Source: Bacillota bacterium (GTDB lineage Bacteria > Bacillota > Clostridia > Lachnospirales > Lachnospiraceae). From it: a DNA stretch of 22,514 bases. Below the pieces are notes generated by a model. It did no database searches, was not told the origin of the DNA, and was given only the letters and a program-made list of their open reading frames with translations. A program made the position numbers and the translations under genes. The stretch's first letter is position 1. Each line of letters opens with the position of its first letter. Positions 1-7,280 of the stretch are shown one piece after another. The DNA is taken from NCBI GenBank assembly GCA_023411225.1, contig JAEYPA010000030.1, forward strand, positions 1-22,514, given 5' to 3'.

Positions 1-126
1 GACAGCTGCCACTAGGCAGCGTAAGCTAAATTATCTTCAGCGTTTATATTTATTTTTGTGAGTTAACGCATCACCTACGGATAGCTTCTCCAACTTCAAA
101 ACCCCTGTCGAAACCATTACTACCCC
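1..126 (-). ncRNA. ssrA: tmRNA (transfer-messenger RNA), 5' part, cut by window edge
   Basis: On the minus strand the sequence opens with GGGG, then GGTTTCGACAGGGG, the conserved 5' tRNA-like end of tmRNA, followed by a short tag reading frame ending in a TAG. tmRNA with SmpB rescues stalled ribosomes: it acts as tRNA-Ala and then as mRNA for a degradation tag. The stop codon lies in the 4-nt loop of a 6-bp hairpin (5-20), as in the tmRNA helix after the tag. The pseudoknots and the 3' tRNA-like half with CCA lie beyond the left edge. The 5' end at 126 is inferred from the GGGG; the predicted promoter lies about 40 nt upstream, so a short leader would be removed, normally by RNase P. Its place just downstream of smpB supports the call. 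Confidence 0.93.
12..41 (-). other. tmRNA proteolysis tag reading frame (AEDNLAYAA-stop)
   Basis: Read on the minus strand, codons from 41 down to 15 give AEDNLAYAA followed by TAG at 12-14. The hydrophobic YAA end is the kind of C-terminus recognised by ClpXP-type proteases. I place the resume codon at GCT (39-41) by analogy with clostridial tags of the AEDNFALAA type; the frame stays open further upstream (ATA AAT ATA AAC), so a slightly longer tag cannot be excluded from sequence alone. Confidence 0.75.
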
Positions 127-169
127 GAATTGCATAGTAATGTTAAGTTAATATAAACGACTAAATACG

Positions 170-198
170 ATAATATTATAAAACAAATGTTTTGTCAA
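170..198 (-). promoter_or_regulatory. Predicted SigA promoter of ssrA
   Basis: On the minus strand TTGACA (193-198) is separated by 17 nt from TATTAT (170-175), nearly the full vegetative consensus. It starts about 10 nt after the smpB stop codon, so tmRNA has its own strong promoter. No terminator separates smpB from it, so readthrough from smpB is also possible. Confidence 0.8.
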
Positions 199-208
199 TG
201 GAAATAAT

Positions 209-676
209 TTAAAACAAATTTTTGACTTTAAAATTCTTCTCTGCTTCTCTACGTTGATCTTTCTTCGCTATATCCTGACGTTTATCATAGAGCTTCTTAC
301 CCCTTGCTAAACCTATTTCCACCTTAACAAGACTTCCACTTAAATAAACACTAAGAGGAACCAAGGTAAATCCCTTCTGCTGAATCTCTCCAGCCAATTT
401 GTTAATCTCATATTTGTGTAACAATAATTTTTTAATCCTTAATGGATCCTTATTAAAAATATTACCTTTTTCATAAGGAGATATATGCATGTTATAAATA
501 TATACCTCTCCCTTTTCGATACGAATAAAGGACTCCTTGATGCTGCACTTACCAAGGCGTAAAGATTTAACCTCTGTGCCATGTAGGGCTATGCCGGCTT
601 CATATTTATCTTCTATAAAATAATCAAAAAAGGCTTTTTTATTATTGGCAATTATTTTTTTTGATTCTTTTGCCAT
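209..676 (-). CDS. smpB: SsrA-binding protein SmpB
   Basis: SmpB binds the tRNA-like domain of tmRNA and carries it into the A site of stalled ribosomes. The 155 residues match the usual family length. The N-terminal part has the family signature (residues 15-43: AFFDYFIEDKYEAGI, then HGTEVKSLRLGK), followed by the OB-fold core, and the C-terminus is a long basic helix-forming tail (KKLYDKRQDIAKKDQRREAEK), which probes the mRNA channel. The ATG at 674-676 is preceded by a GGAGAA ribosome binding site. It has its own promoter upstream and lies directly before ssrA, with rnr upstream, the common Firmicute arrangement of the trans-translation genes. Nothing is unusual in length or motif content. 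Confidence 0.97.
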   Translation of the reverse strand: MAKESKKIIANNKKAFFDYFIEDKYEAGIALHGTEVKSLRLGKCSIKESFIRIEKGEVYIYNMHISPYEKGNIFNKDPLRIKKLLLHKYEINKLAGEIQQKGFTLVPLSVYLSGSLVKVEIGLARGKKLYDKRQDIAKKDQRREAEKNFKVKNLF

Positions 677-706
677 CTCATTTCTCCAATCTTACATACT
701 ATCTCT

Positions 707-734
707 ATTATAGCGAAAAGAGAATTAATTTCAA
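707..734 (-). promoter_or_regulatory. Predicted SigA promoter of smpB
   Basis: On the minus strand TTGAAA (729-734), a 16-nt spacer and a perfect TATAAT (707-712) sit between the rnr terminator and the smpB start, giving an expected 5' leader of about 25 nt that includes the ribosome binding site. Confidence 0.75.
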
Positions 735-750
735 CTAATGATTTTCATAG

Positions 751-803
751 ATTTAAAAACTAAAACAGTGGAATGCCAATAGTTCTTTGGCATTTCCACT
801 GTT
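751..803 (-). terminator. Rho-independent terminator after rnr
   Basis: A long hairpin has arms 764-779 and 787-803 (AACAGTGGAATGCCAA against its complement with one bulged base) and a 7-nt loop. On the minus strand it is followed by TTTTAGTTTTT. It lies 25 nt past the rnr stop codon and separates rnr from smpB. Confidence 0.88.
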
Positions 804-827
804 CCTTTGTAATTCAGTCCAATAATT

Positions 828-2972
828 TTACTCTGCTGTTTCTTCCTTTTCCTCATCGGCAAGTAAGAAATCTATGGTACGGGCAAGAGAGTCTACACCG
901 TCCACTATTATTTTAACCTTTTGTCCCAGTTTATATACCTTCTTGGTGTGTTCTCCGACCATCGTATAGGTATCTTCATCGTAGTAATAGTAATCATCCT
1001 TCAGATTTGTTACCTTTATCATACCTTCACAAGTATTAGGAAGTTCTATATACATGCCCCAGGTTGTGATGCTGGAAATAACGCCTTCAAAAGTTTCTCC
1101 AATGAATTGTTTCATATACTGAACTTTTTTCAATTTATCCACTTCACGTTCTGCCTCATCTGCTCTTCGCTCCATAGCACTGGACTGAGCAGCAACATCA
1201 GGAAGAATTTTTTGATAATGATTGGAACGTTTCTCACTAATACCACGACGCAGATTTTCTTTTATAATTCGATGAATCTGAAGATCTGGATAACGTCTGA
1301 TAGGAGAAGTAAAGTGACAATAATACTTGGTAGACAAACCAAAATGGCCATCATTCGTCACAGTATATTTGGCTTGCTTCATACTACGTAACGTAAGTCT
1401 ACTTATCAATGCCTCCTCAGGAGAACCTTCCACCTTATCAAGTAGCTTTTGAATCTCCTTAGGATGAATCTCATCTTGCCCAATCTTGATGGTATAGCCA
1501 AAGTTATTAATAAAGATACCTAGTTTCTGTATCTTTTCCTCATCTGGAGCCTCATGGGTACGATATACAAAGGGAATCTCCTGCCAGAAATAATCCTCTG
1601 CCACTGTCTCATTGGCAATTAGCATAAAGTCTTCAATAATCCTGGTTGCAGAATTACGCTCGTATGGCTTAATATCAATAGGTTTGCCTTTTTCATCTAA
1701 AGTAATTTTACTTTCAGGAAAATCAAAGTCTATGCTGCCCCTTTTTCTTCTCTTTTCTCGAAGACAGCTAGCTAGCTCTTGCATTAGCTCAAACATAGGT
1801 ATTAATGGCTCATACTCTTTTCTCTCTGCCTCATCCCCATCTAGGATTTTCTGAACGCTGGTATAGGACATACGTCTTGTTACCCGAACTACTGTCTCGG
1901 CTATCTTGTGACTCACTACATTTCCCTTAGCATCAATATCCATAAAACAACTTAAAGCTAAGCGATCTACTCCTGCATTTAGAGAACATATCCCGTTGGA
2001 CAATTTATGTGGAAGCATAGGAATCACACGGTCAACAAGGTAAACGCTGGTACCTCTTTTTAAAGCATCCTGGTCTAGCACAGACCCTTCTTTTACATAA
2101 TTAGATACGTCAGCTATATGGACACCTAATTTATAGATACCACCTTCCTTGGTTAATGTAATAGCATCATCTAAATCTTTTGCTTCCTCACCATCAATGG
2201 TAACCATTTGCCAGTTTCTTACATCGACTCTGCCACTTACATCTGCTGGATCTATCTCATCAGGAATGTCGTCAATGTATCTCATAACAGGCCCAGGAAA
2301 TTCCGTAGGTAAATTATACGCCTTCACAATAGACATTATATCTACACCTGGATCATTAATATGCCCTAGAATCTCCACAATTCTTCCCTCAGGTTTCTTG
2401 TCTTTGCTACCATAATCAGTAATCTTTACTACAACCTTATGTCCGGTAACAGCGCCTTTACAAAATTCTTTCGGAATATAAATATCTTTATTAAACTTTT
2501 GGTTATCAGTTATAACAAATCCATAGCTCTTACTTTTCGCAAAGGTTCCAACCACTTCATCAGTCTTTCTCTCAACAATAGAGATAATAACTCCTTCTTT
2601 TCGTTTCCCAGTCTGGTTTTCCAATATTTTTACCTGTACTATATCATTGTGTAGTGCGCCCTTTTGAGAATTTTCCGGTATAAAGATGTCTTGATCCTCT
2701 CCTTCAATCTCAACAAAACCAAAACCCTTACTATTACCTATGAAAGTACCAACTTTCACATTATCTGCACATACTTTAAATTTACCCTTAACATCAATGG
2801 TAATCTTTCCCTCATTGATAAGACACTCAAGTACCTCTCTTAAATCCTCTTTCTCATTCTTTGGAACTTGTAATGTTACGGCTAATTCTTTAAACTTTAA
2901 TGGACGGTATTCTTTGCTGGTAATATATGATAATACAACATCTTTCTTCTGTTCTAACATCTGTTTTTCCAT
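828..2972 (-). CDS. rnr: Ribonuclease R (3'-5' exoribonuclease, RNB family)
   Basis: RNase R degrades structured RNA processively from the 3' end and, with tmRNA-SmpB, removes non-stop mRNA. Domain order fits the family: winged-helix-like N-terminus (about 1-70), two cold-shock/OB domains (about 72-130 and 138-200), the RNB catalytic domain with DGEEAKDLDDAI at 260-271 supplying the metal-binding aspartates, and a C-terminal S1 domain (about 625-704). It ends in a short acidic tail (ADEEKEETAE) rather than the lysine-rich tail known from Escherichia coli RNase R. The start is not certain: the ATG at 2970-2972 has only an AAAGG 13 nt upstream, and an in-frame ATG four codons later is a weak alternative. 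It lies between secG and smpB with its own terminator. Confidence 0.96.
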   Translation of the reverse strand: MEKQMLEQKKDVVLSYITSKEYRPLKFKELAVTLQVPKNEKEDLREVLECLINEGKITIDVKGKFKVCADNVKVGTFIGNSKGFGFVEIEGEDQDIFIPENSQKGALHNDIVQVKILENQTGKRKEGVIISIVERKTDEVVGTFAKSKSYGFVITDNQKFNKDIYIPKEFCKGAVTGHKVVVKITDYGSKDKKPEGRIVEILGHINDPGVDIMSIVKAYNLPTEFPGPVMRYIDDIPDEIDPADVSGRVDVRNWQMVTIDGEEAKDLDDAITLTKEGGIYKLGVHIADVSNYVKEGSVLDQDALKRGTSVYLVDRVIPMLPHKLSNGICSLNAGVDRLALSCFMDIDAKGNVVSHKIAETVVRVTRRMSYTSVQKILDGDEAERKEYEPLIPMFELMQELASCLREKRRKRGSIDFDFPESKITLDEKGKPIDIKPYERNSATRIIEDFMLIANETVAEDYFWQEIPFVYRTHEAPDEEKIQKLGIFINNFGYTIKIGQDEIHPKEIQKLLDKVEGSPEEALISRLTLRSMKQAKYTVTNDGHFGLSTKYYCHFTSPIRRYPDLQIHRIIKENLRRGISEKRSNHYQKILPDVAAQSSAMERRADEAEREVDKLKKVQYMKQFIGETFEGVISSITTWGMYIELPNTCEGMIKVTNLKDDYYYYDEDTYTMVGEHTKKVYKLGQKVKIIVDGVDSLARTIDFLLADEEKEETAE

Positions 2973-3036
2973 CTGACAACGCCAGCCTTTCTTGTCGTTA
3001 TTTCCACAAATCTTTGGGAAGACAATTTATAAAAAT

Positions 3037-3045
3037 ATTATATCA
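3037..3045 (-). promoter_or_regulatory. Extended -10 promoter element for rnr
   Basis: On the minus strand TGATATAAT is a perfect TATAAT with an upstream TGn extension. The matching -35 region (TTATAA) is poor, which is usual for extended -10 promoters. It lies between the secG terminator and rnr, giving a leader of about 55-60 nt. Confidence 0.5.
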
Positions 3046-3104
3046 TATGTTAATTGGAATTATAAGTAGTATACACATTAATACCCTTATCTCTTTAATC
3101 ATAT

Positions 3105-3132
3105 AAAAAAGACACTTCTTAACAGAAGTGCC
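3105..3132 (-). terminator. Rho-independent terminator after secG
   Basis: On the minus strand a 9-bp stem with one G-U pair (arms 3124-3132 and 3111-3119) and a 4-nt loop is followed by six U residues (3105-3110). It lies 24 nt past the secG stop codon. Confidence 0.85.
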
Positions 3133-3156
3133 TCCTAATAGTAATATCGTTAATCA

Positions 3157-3399
3157 TTAATTCCAAAATCCCATATTAAGTAAAGCAGAAATAACAACAA
3201 ATAAAACAGTCAATACAACAGTAATTTTATTCATAGCGCCATCTAATGTACGACCTTTATTCTTGCCCCAGTAGGTATCTGCAGCGCCGCTGATAGTACC
3301 TAAGCCAGCAGATTTACCTTCCTGCATAAGTACAACAACAACTAATGCAATACAAATTGCGATATATGCAATTATAGTAATAACCTTAAGAACAGCCAT
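3157..3399 (-). CDS. secG: Preprotein translocase subunit SecG
   Basis: Small membrane subunit of the SecYEG protein-export channel; it assists SecA-driven translocation. The 80-residue protein has the SecG layout: a first membrane helix (about 4-24), a cytoplasmic loop with MQEGKSAGLGTISGAADTYWGKNKGRT, and a second membrane helix (about 58-77). The QEGK and GLG motifs in the loop are typical. The ATG is preceded by AGGAGGTG at good spacing. It has its own predicted promoter and terminator, so it is probably a single-gene unit between gpmI and rnr, an order seen in many Firmicutes. Confidence 0.95.
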   Translation of the reverse strand: MAVLKVITIIAYIAICIALVVVVLMQEGKSAGLGTISGAADTYWGKNKGRTLDGAMNKITVVLTVLFVVISALLNMGFWN

Positions 3400-3429
3400 T
3401 CCTTACACCTCCTAATGCTTAACATAATG

Positions 3430-3458
3430 ATTCTATCATAATAGGACAAGTATTTCAA
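3430..3458 (-). promoter_or_regulatory. Predicted promoter of secG
   Basis: On the minus strand TTGAAA (3453-3458), a 17-nt spacer and TAGAAT (3430-3435) with an upstream TGA make a good extended -10 promoter. Its -35 hexamer lies inside the proximal arm of the inverted repeat at 3450-3487. Confidence 0.65.
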
Positions 3459-3487
3459 CAATAATTATAAAATAATTGTTGAAATAC
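3450..3487 (-). repeat. Perfect 13-bp inverted repeat between gpmI and secG
   Basis: GTATTTCAACAAT (3450-3462) and its exact complement (3475-3487) flank a 12-nt AT-only loop. It begins 14 nt after the gpmI stop codon, where a terminator would be expected, but neither strand has a U-tract next to the stem (minus strand continues CTTGTCC). It overlaps the secG -35 element, so it may act as a weak terminator, an mRNA 3' end stabiliser or an operator. Confidence 0.7.
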
Positions 3488-3500
3488 CATATTCCACTAA

Positions 3501-5048
3501 TTAGTTTTTCTTAACTAATAAAGAATTTCCTGTCATTTCAGCAGGCTGAGGAATTTCCATCATCTCTAATAAGGTTGGTGCGATATCTGCTAGACAGCCA
3601 CCTTCGCGTAGTGTGTAATCATTCTTATAATTAACAAGAATAAATGGAACCGGATTTGTAGTATGAGCGGTAAATGGTACTCCAGTCACATAGTCAATTA
3701 ATTGTTCACAGTTACCATGATCGGCGCAGATAAACATCTGACCATTTACTTCAAGCAAGGCATCATAGGCTTTTCCAACACATTCATCTACTGCTTCTAC
3801 TGCTTTTACAGCCGCATTTTCAATACCAGTATGACCTACCATATCAGGATTTGCAAAGTTTACAATGATTACATCATATTTATCTGATTTAATTGCATTT
3901 ACAAGATTATCAGCTACCTGGTAAGCACTCATTTCAGGTTGTAAATCATATGTGGCAACCTTAGGTGAGTTTACAAGAATACGATCCTCTCCTTCATATG
4001 GCTGTTCAACACCACCATTGAAAAAGAATGTAACATGCGCATATTTTTCAGTTTCTGCTGTACGCAGTTGTTTTTTCCCTAATTTGGATAGGTACTCGCC
4101 AAATGTATTATTTATTTCAACCTTCTTAAAAGCAACAATCTTATTAGGAATAGTCTTGTCGTATTCAGTAAAACAAACATACGTTAAGTTTAATTTACCA
4201 CCTTTTCTGTTAAATCCTGTGAATTCAGAATCACAGAAAGCACGAGTTATTTCTCTTGCACGATCTGGACGGAAATTGTAAAAAATAACACTATCATTAT
4301 TGTTAATAGTTGCTATTGGTGCTCCATTTTCCATTACAACAGTAGGTAGAACAAATTCATCTGTCTCGTCCTTTGCATAGGATTGCTCAACAGCTTGAAC
4401 TGCAGAATCTGCTGATACTCCTATACCTTCTGTAAGGGCTACATAGGCTTTTTCTACACGATCCCAACGATTATCACGGTCCATTACATAGTAACGACCC
4501 ATAACAGAAGCAACCTTACCTACTCCGATTTTTTTCATTTCAGTTTCCAGATCTTTTACGAAACCTTTTCCTGAAGAAGGAGCTGTATCACGACCATCTA
4601 AAAATGCATGCACATAAACTTTTGTAAGACCATAACGTTTAGCCAGCTCTAAAAGTCCATATAAATGAGTATTGTGGCTGTGTACACCACCATCGGATAA
4701 CAAGCCATACATATGAAGAGAAGAATTATTTTTCTTGCAATTCTCCATAGCAGTGATCAGTGCTTCATTTTCAAAGAAAGTGCCATCCTGGATTTCTTTT
4801 GTAATACGGGTAAGCTCCTGATATACAATACGGCCAGCACCCATGTTAAGATGACCAACCTCAGAGTTTCCCATTTGTCCATCAGGTAAACCAACAGAAA
4901 GTCCGCTGGCATAACCTTTTACAAAAGGATATTCTGTCATAAGTTTATCCATAACCGGAGTCTTGGCTTCTTTTACAGCATTTCCTTTCGTAGTTTCATT
5001 TAATCCATAACCATCTAAAATCATTAATACCGTAGGTTTTTTACTCAT
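3501..5048 (-). CDS. gpmI: 2,3-bisphosphoglycerate-independent phosphoglycerate mutase
   Basis: Interconverts 3- and 2-phosphoglycerate in glycolysis, using a phosphoserine intermediate and Mn2+. The 515 residues match the usual length. Visible motifs: metal-binding MILDGYG (Asp12), GQMGNSEVGHLNMGAGR with the catalytic Ser62, DGGVHSH (His123), DGRDTAP (151-157), GRYYVMDRDNRWDR, and near the end ADHGNCEQ and TAHTTNPVP, which complete the alkaline-phosphatase-like metal centres. A good AGGAG site precedes the ATG. It lies 63 nt downstream of tpiA with no terminator between them, so it is probably the last gene of the gap-pgk-tpiA-gpmI unit; a 5-bp hairpin with a 3-nt loop (5082-5094) lies in the spacer. 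Confidence 0.97.
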   Translation of the reverse strand: MSKKPTVLMILDGYGLNETTKGNAVKEAKTPVMDKLMTEYPFVKGYASGLSVGLPDGQMGNSEVGHLNMGAGRIVYQELTRITKEIQDGTFFENEALITAMENCKKNNSSLHMYGLLSDGGVHSHNTHLYGLLELAKRYGLTKVYVHAFLDGRDTAPSSGKGFVKDLETEMKKIGVGKVASVMGRYYVMDRDNRWDRVEKAYVALTEGIGVSADSAVQAVEQSYAKDETDEFVLPTVVMENGAPIATINNNDSVIFYNFRPDRAREITRAFCDSEFTGFNRKGGKLNLTYVCFTEYDKTIPNKIVAFKKVEINNTFGEYLSKLGKKQLRTAETEKYAHVTFFFNGGVEQPYEGEDRILVNSPKVATYDLQPEMSAYQVADNLVNAIKSDKYDVIIVNFANPDMVGHTGIENAAVKAVEAVDECVGKAYDALLEVNGQMFICADHGNCEQLIDYVTGVPFTAHTTNPVPFILVNYKNDYTLREGGCLADIAPTLLEMMEIPQPAEMTGNSLLVKKN

Positions 5049-5111
5049 ATTTCTGCTCCTTTATCCATACACTTAACGCGAGTAGAATCTCTACCAGAAG
5101 ATACTATATCA

Positions 5112-5861
5112 TTATTTGTTATAGTTTACAATCTTTCCAAAGTCTGGTTTTAAACTTGCACCACCAACAAGACCACCGTCGATATTTGCCTGAGCAAATA
5201 ACTCTGGAGCGCTGTCAGCGGATACGCTTCCGCCGTATTGGATACGGATTGCAGCTGCAGTAGCTTCATCATAGATTTCTCCAATGCAAACACGAATAGC
5301 TGCACAAACTTCTTCAGCCTGCTCTGTAGTAGCAACTTTACCTGTACCAATTGCCCAGATTGGCTCGTAAGCAATTACAGCACTTTTAGCTTGCTCAGCA
5401 GTTACATCTAAGAAAGCTATTTTAATTTGCTGACGAATAAAGTCAATTGTAACACCCTGTTCACGTTGAGTTAAGGACTCACCACAACAGATAATAGGAG
5501 TAATTCCGTGTTCAAATGCTTTTTTAACTTTTTTATTTACTGTAACATCAGTTTCAGCAAAATATTCTCTTCTTTCGGAATGTCCAATAATAACATATTT
5601 TACGCCAATGTCAGTTAACATATTTGGAGCGATTTCACCAGTATATGCGCCACTTTCTTCAAAGTACATATTTTCTGCACCGATTTGAATGTTACTTCCT
5701 TCAGCTGCTTCCATAGCTTTTGTAAGAGAAATAGCTGGTACACAGAATACTACATCTACATCATCATTTTTTACTAATGGTTTTAATTCTTCGATTAATT
5801 TAACGGTTTCACTAGGAGTTTTATTCTTCTTCCAGTTTCCGGCAATAATTTTTTTACGCAT
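5112..5861 (-). CDS. tpiA: Triose-phosphate isomerase
   Basis: Interconverts dihydroxyacetone phosphate and glyceraldehyde 3-phosphate in the cytoplasm. The 249 residues form one TIM barrel. Catalytic features are all present: Asn9 and Lys11 in AGNWKKNK, His94 in IIGHSERREYF, Glu166 in AYEPIWAIGTGKVAT (the flexible loop 6 region), then YGGSVS and the phosphate-binding GGLVGGASL. The ATG is preceded by AAAGGAG. It lies 87 nt after pgk, with a short hairpin but no clear U-tract in the spacer, so co-transcription with pgk and gpmI is likely. Confidence 0.98.
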   Translation of the reverse strand: MRKKIIAGNWKKNKTPSETVKLIEELKPLVKNDDVDVVFCVPAISLTKAMEAAEGSNIQIGAENMYFEESGAYTGEIAPNMLTDIGVKYVIIGHSERREYFAETDVTVNKKVKKAFEHGITPIICCGESLTQREQGVTIDFIRQQIKIAFLDVTAEQAKSAVIAYEPIWAIGTGKVATTEQAEEVCAAIRVCIGEIYDEATAAAIRIQYGGSVSADSAPELFAQANIDGGLVGGASLKPDFGKIVNYNK

Positions 5862-5908
5862 AGTTCTTCTCCTTTAATAATCTATATGTTTTTTGTATGA
5901 AATAAGAA

Positions 5909-5938
5909 GGACGTTTCTGGTGTTACCCTGTAACGTCC
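5909..5938 (-). repeat. Hairpin-forming sequence between pgk and tpiA
   Basis: On the minus strand GGACGTT and AACGTCC form a 7-bp stem around a 16-nt loop, starting about 10 nt after the pgk stop codon. It is followed by TTCTTATTTC, a poor U-tract, so full termination is doubtful. It may define a processed mRNA end or a weak attenuator that lowers tpiA relative to pgk. Confidence 0.5.
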
Positions 5939-5948
5939 CTAAATAGAT

Positions 5949-7142
5949 TTATTTATCGTTAGCAGCAGCAACACCTGGAAGCTCTTTGCCTTCTAAGAAT
6001 TCAAGAGAAGCACCACCACCGGTAGAAATATGTGTCATCTTGTCACCAAATCCTAACTGGTTAACAGCGGCTGCACTGTCACCACCACCAATAATAGTAG
6101 TCGCATCAATGTCAGCTAAAGCTTTTGCTACCGCGATTGTACCACCTGCAAAGTTAGACATCTCGAATACACCCATAGGTCCATTCCAAACTACTGTCTT
6201 GGCATCTTTAATTGCATCTGCATAGAGTTTACGAGTTTCATCACCGATATCAAGACCTTCCCAGCCTGGTTCGATTCCACCACGAGCTACAGTCTTAAAT
6301 TCAGCATCATTAGAGAATTCTTTTGCTACTACAGTATCTACAGGAATTAATAATTTAACTCCTTTCTTCTCAGCCTTATCCATCATTTCTTTTGCATAGT
6401 CAAGATAGTCAGCTTCAAGAAGAGAATTACCTACTTCTTCACCCATAGCTTTCATAAAGGTATAGGCCATTCCACCACCAATGATAAGAGTATCTACCTT
6501 ATCAAGAAGGTTATTAATAACAGAAATCTTACTGGAAACTTTAGATCCTCCAAGAATAGCAACGAAAGGTCTCTTTGGATTGTTAACAGCATTGCCAAGG
6601 AAATCAATTTCCTTTTGCATTAAGTAACCAACAACTGCTGTATCAACAAACTGGGTAACACCAACATTGGAACAGTGTGCTCTATGAGCTGTACCAAATG
6701 CATCGTTTACAAATACATCAGCTAAAGAAGCTAAATCTTTGCTAAATGCTTCTTCGTTCTTAGTCTCTTCTTTTCTGTAACGAGTATTTTCTAAAAGAAC
6801 TACATCTCCATCTTTCATAGCTGCAACAGCTGCTTTAGCGTTTGGTCCAACAACTTCTGGATCAGCAGCAAATTTAACTTCCTGTCCTAATAATTCGCTT
6901 AAACGAACAGCAACAGGAGCTAAAGACAATTCAGGCTTTGGCTCACCCTTTGGTTTTCCAAGATGGGAGCAAAGGATAACCTTACCTCCATCATTCACTA
7001 ATTTTTTAATAGTTGGAAGTGCTGCAACCAGACGATTTTCGTCTGTAATCTTGCCTTCCTGTAAAGGTACATTGAAATCACAACGAACTAATACTTTTTG
7101 TCCTTTAACGTTGATATCATCTACTGATTTTTTGTTTAGCAT
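5949..7142 (-). CDS. pgk: Phosphoglycerate kinase
   Basis: Transfers phosphate from 1,3-bisphosphoglycerate to ADP, a substrate-level ATP-forming step of glycolysis. The 397 residues are the normal bacterial length. Recognisable parts: VLVRCDFNVPLQ near residue 20 (substrate-binding), HLGKPKG, NDAFGTAHRAHCS, the hinge and nucleotide domain with GGSKVSSKISVI, IIGGGMAYTF, WNGPMGVFE and the C-terminal IIGGGDSAAAV. The ATG follows AGAAAGGAG. The ribosome binding site comes straight after the U-tract of a large hairpin between gap and pgk, so pgk expression probably depends on readthrough or on processing at that hairpin. Confidence 0.98.
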   Translation of the reverse strand: MLNKKSVDDINVKGQKVLVRCDFNVPLQEGKITDENRLVAALPTIKKLVNDGGKVILCSHLGKPKGEPKPELSLAPVAVRLSELLGQEVKFAADPEVVGPNAKAAVAAMKDGDVVLLENTRYRKEETKNEEAFSKDLASLADVFVNDAFGTAHRAHCSNVGVTQFVDTAVVGYLMQKEIDFLGNAVNNPKRPFVAILGGSKVSSKISVINNLLDKVDTLIIGGGMAYTFMKAMGEEVGNSLLEADYLDYAKEMMDKAEKKGVKLLIPVDTVVAKEFSNDAEFKTVARGGIEPGWEGLDIGDETRKLYADAIKDAKTVVWNGPMGVFEMSNFAGGTIAVAKALADIDATTIIGGGDSAAAVNQLGFGDKMTHISTGGGASLEFLEGKELPGVAAANDK

Positions 7143-7157
7143 GGTGATACTCCTTTC

Positions 7158-7225
7158 TAATAAAAAATAGGTCTGGCCCTTAGTAGAATCAATACGGATT
7201 GATTACCTTACAAAGACCGGACCTA
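7158..7225 (-). terminator. Large terminator-like hairpin between gap and pgk
   Basis: On the minus strand an outer 9-bp stem with one mismatch (7217-7225 with 7168-7176) encloses an inner 7-bp hairpin with a 4-nt loop (7187-7204), and is followed by TTTTTTATT (7159-7167). That is the form of an intrinsic terminator, yet it sits inside the glycolytic cluster immediately before the pgk ribosome binding site. It could be a partial terminator that sets the gap to pgk ratio, or an attenuator. Confidence 0.7.
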
Positions 7226-7254
7226 TTAAGATCGTAAAGTATTTACCTTACAAA
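7203..7254 (-). repeat. Direct repeat of a 12-mer in the gap-pgk spacer
   Basis: TTTGTAAGGTAA on the minus strand occurs exactly twice, at 7243-7254 and 7203-7214, 40 nt apart. The second copy is inside the terminator-like hairpin, the first just after gap. Between them a small GTAAA-TAC-TTTAC hairpin is possible. The duplication could allow alternative RNA foldings; function unknown. Confidence 0.6.
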
Positions 7255-7280
7255 TTATACTACTGCTGCTTTGTTATCAA

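Noticed and set aside
188..200. Spo0A-box-like TTTGTCAAT before ssrA
   Set aside because: It is the complement of the TTGACA -35 hexamer, which resembles half of a 0A box by nature.
921..2976. Several plus-strand open frames opposite rnr
   Set aside because: They are antisense to a well-supported RNase R gene, lack ribosome binding sites and show no protein family features.
5150..5374. 74-residue minus-strand frame inside tpiA
   Set aside because: It overlaps tpiA in another frame and has no family features; the TIM-barrel frame is complete.
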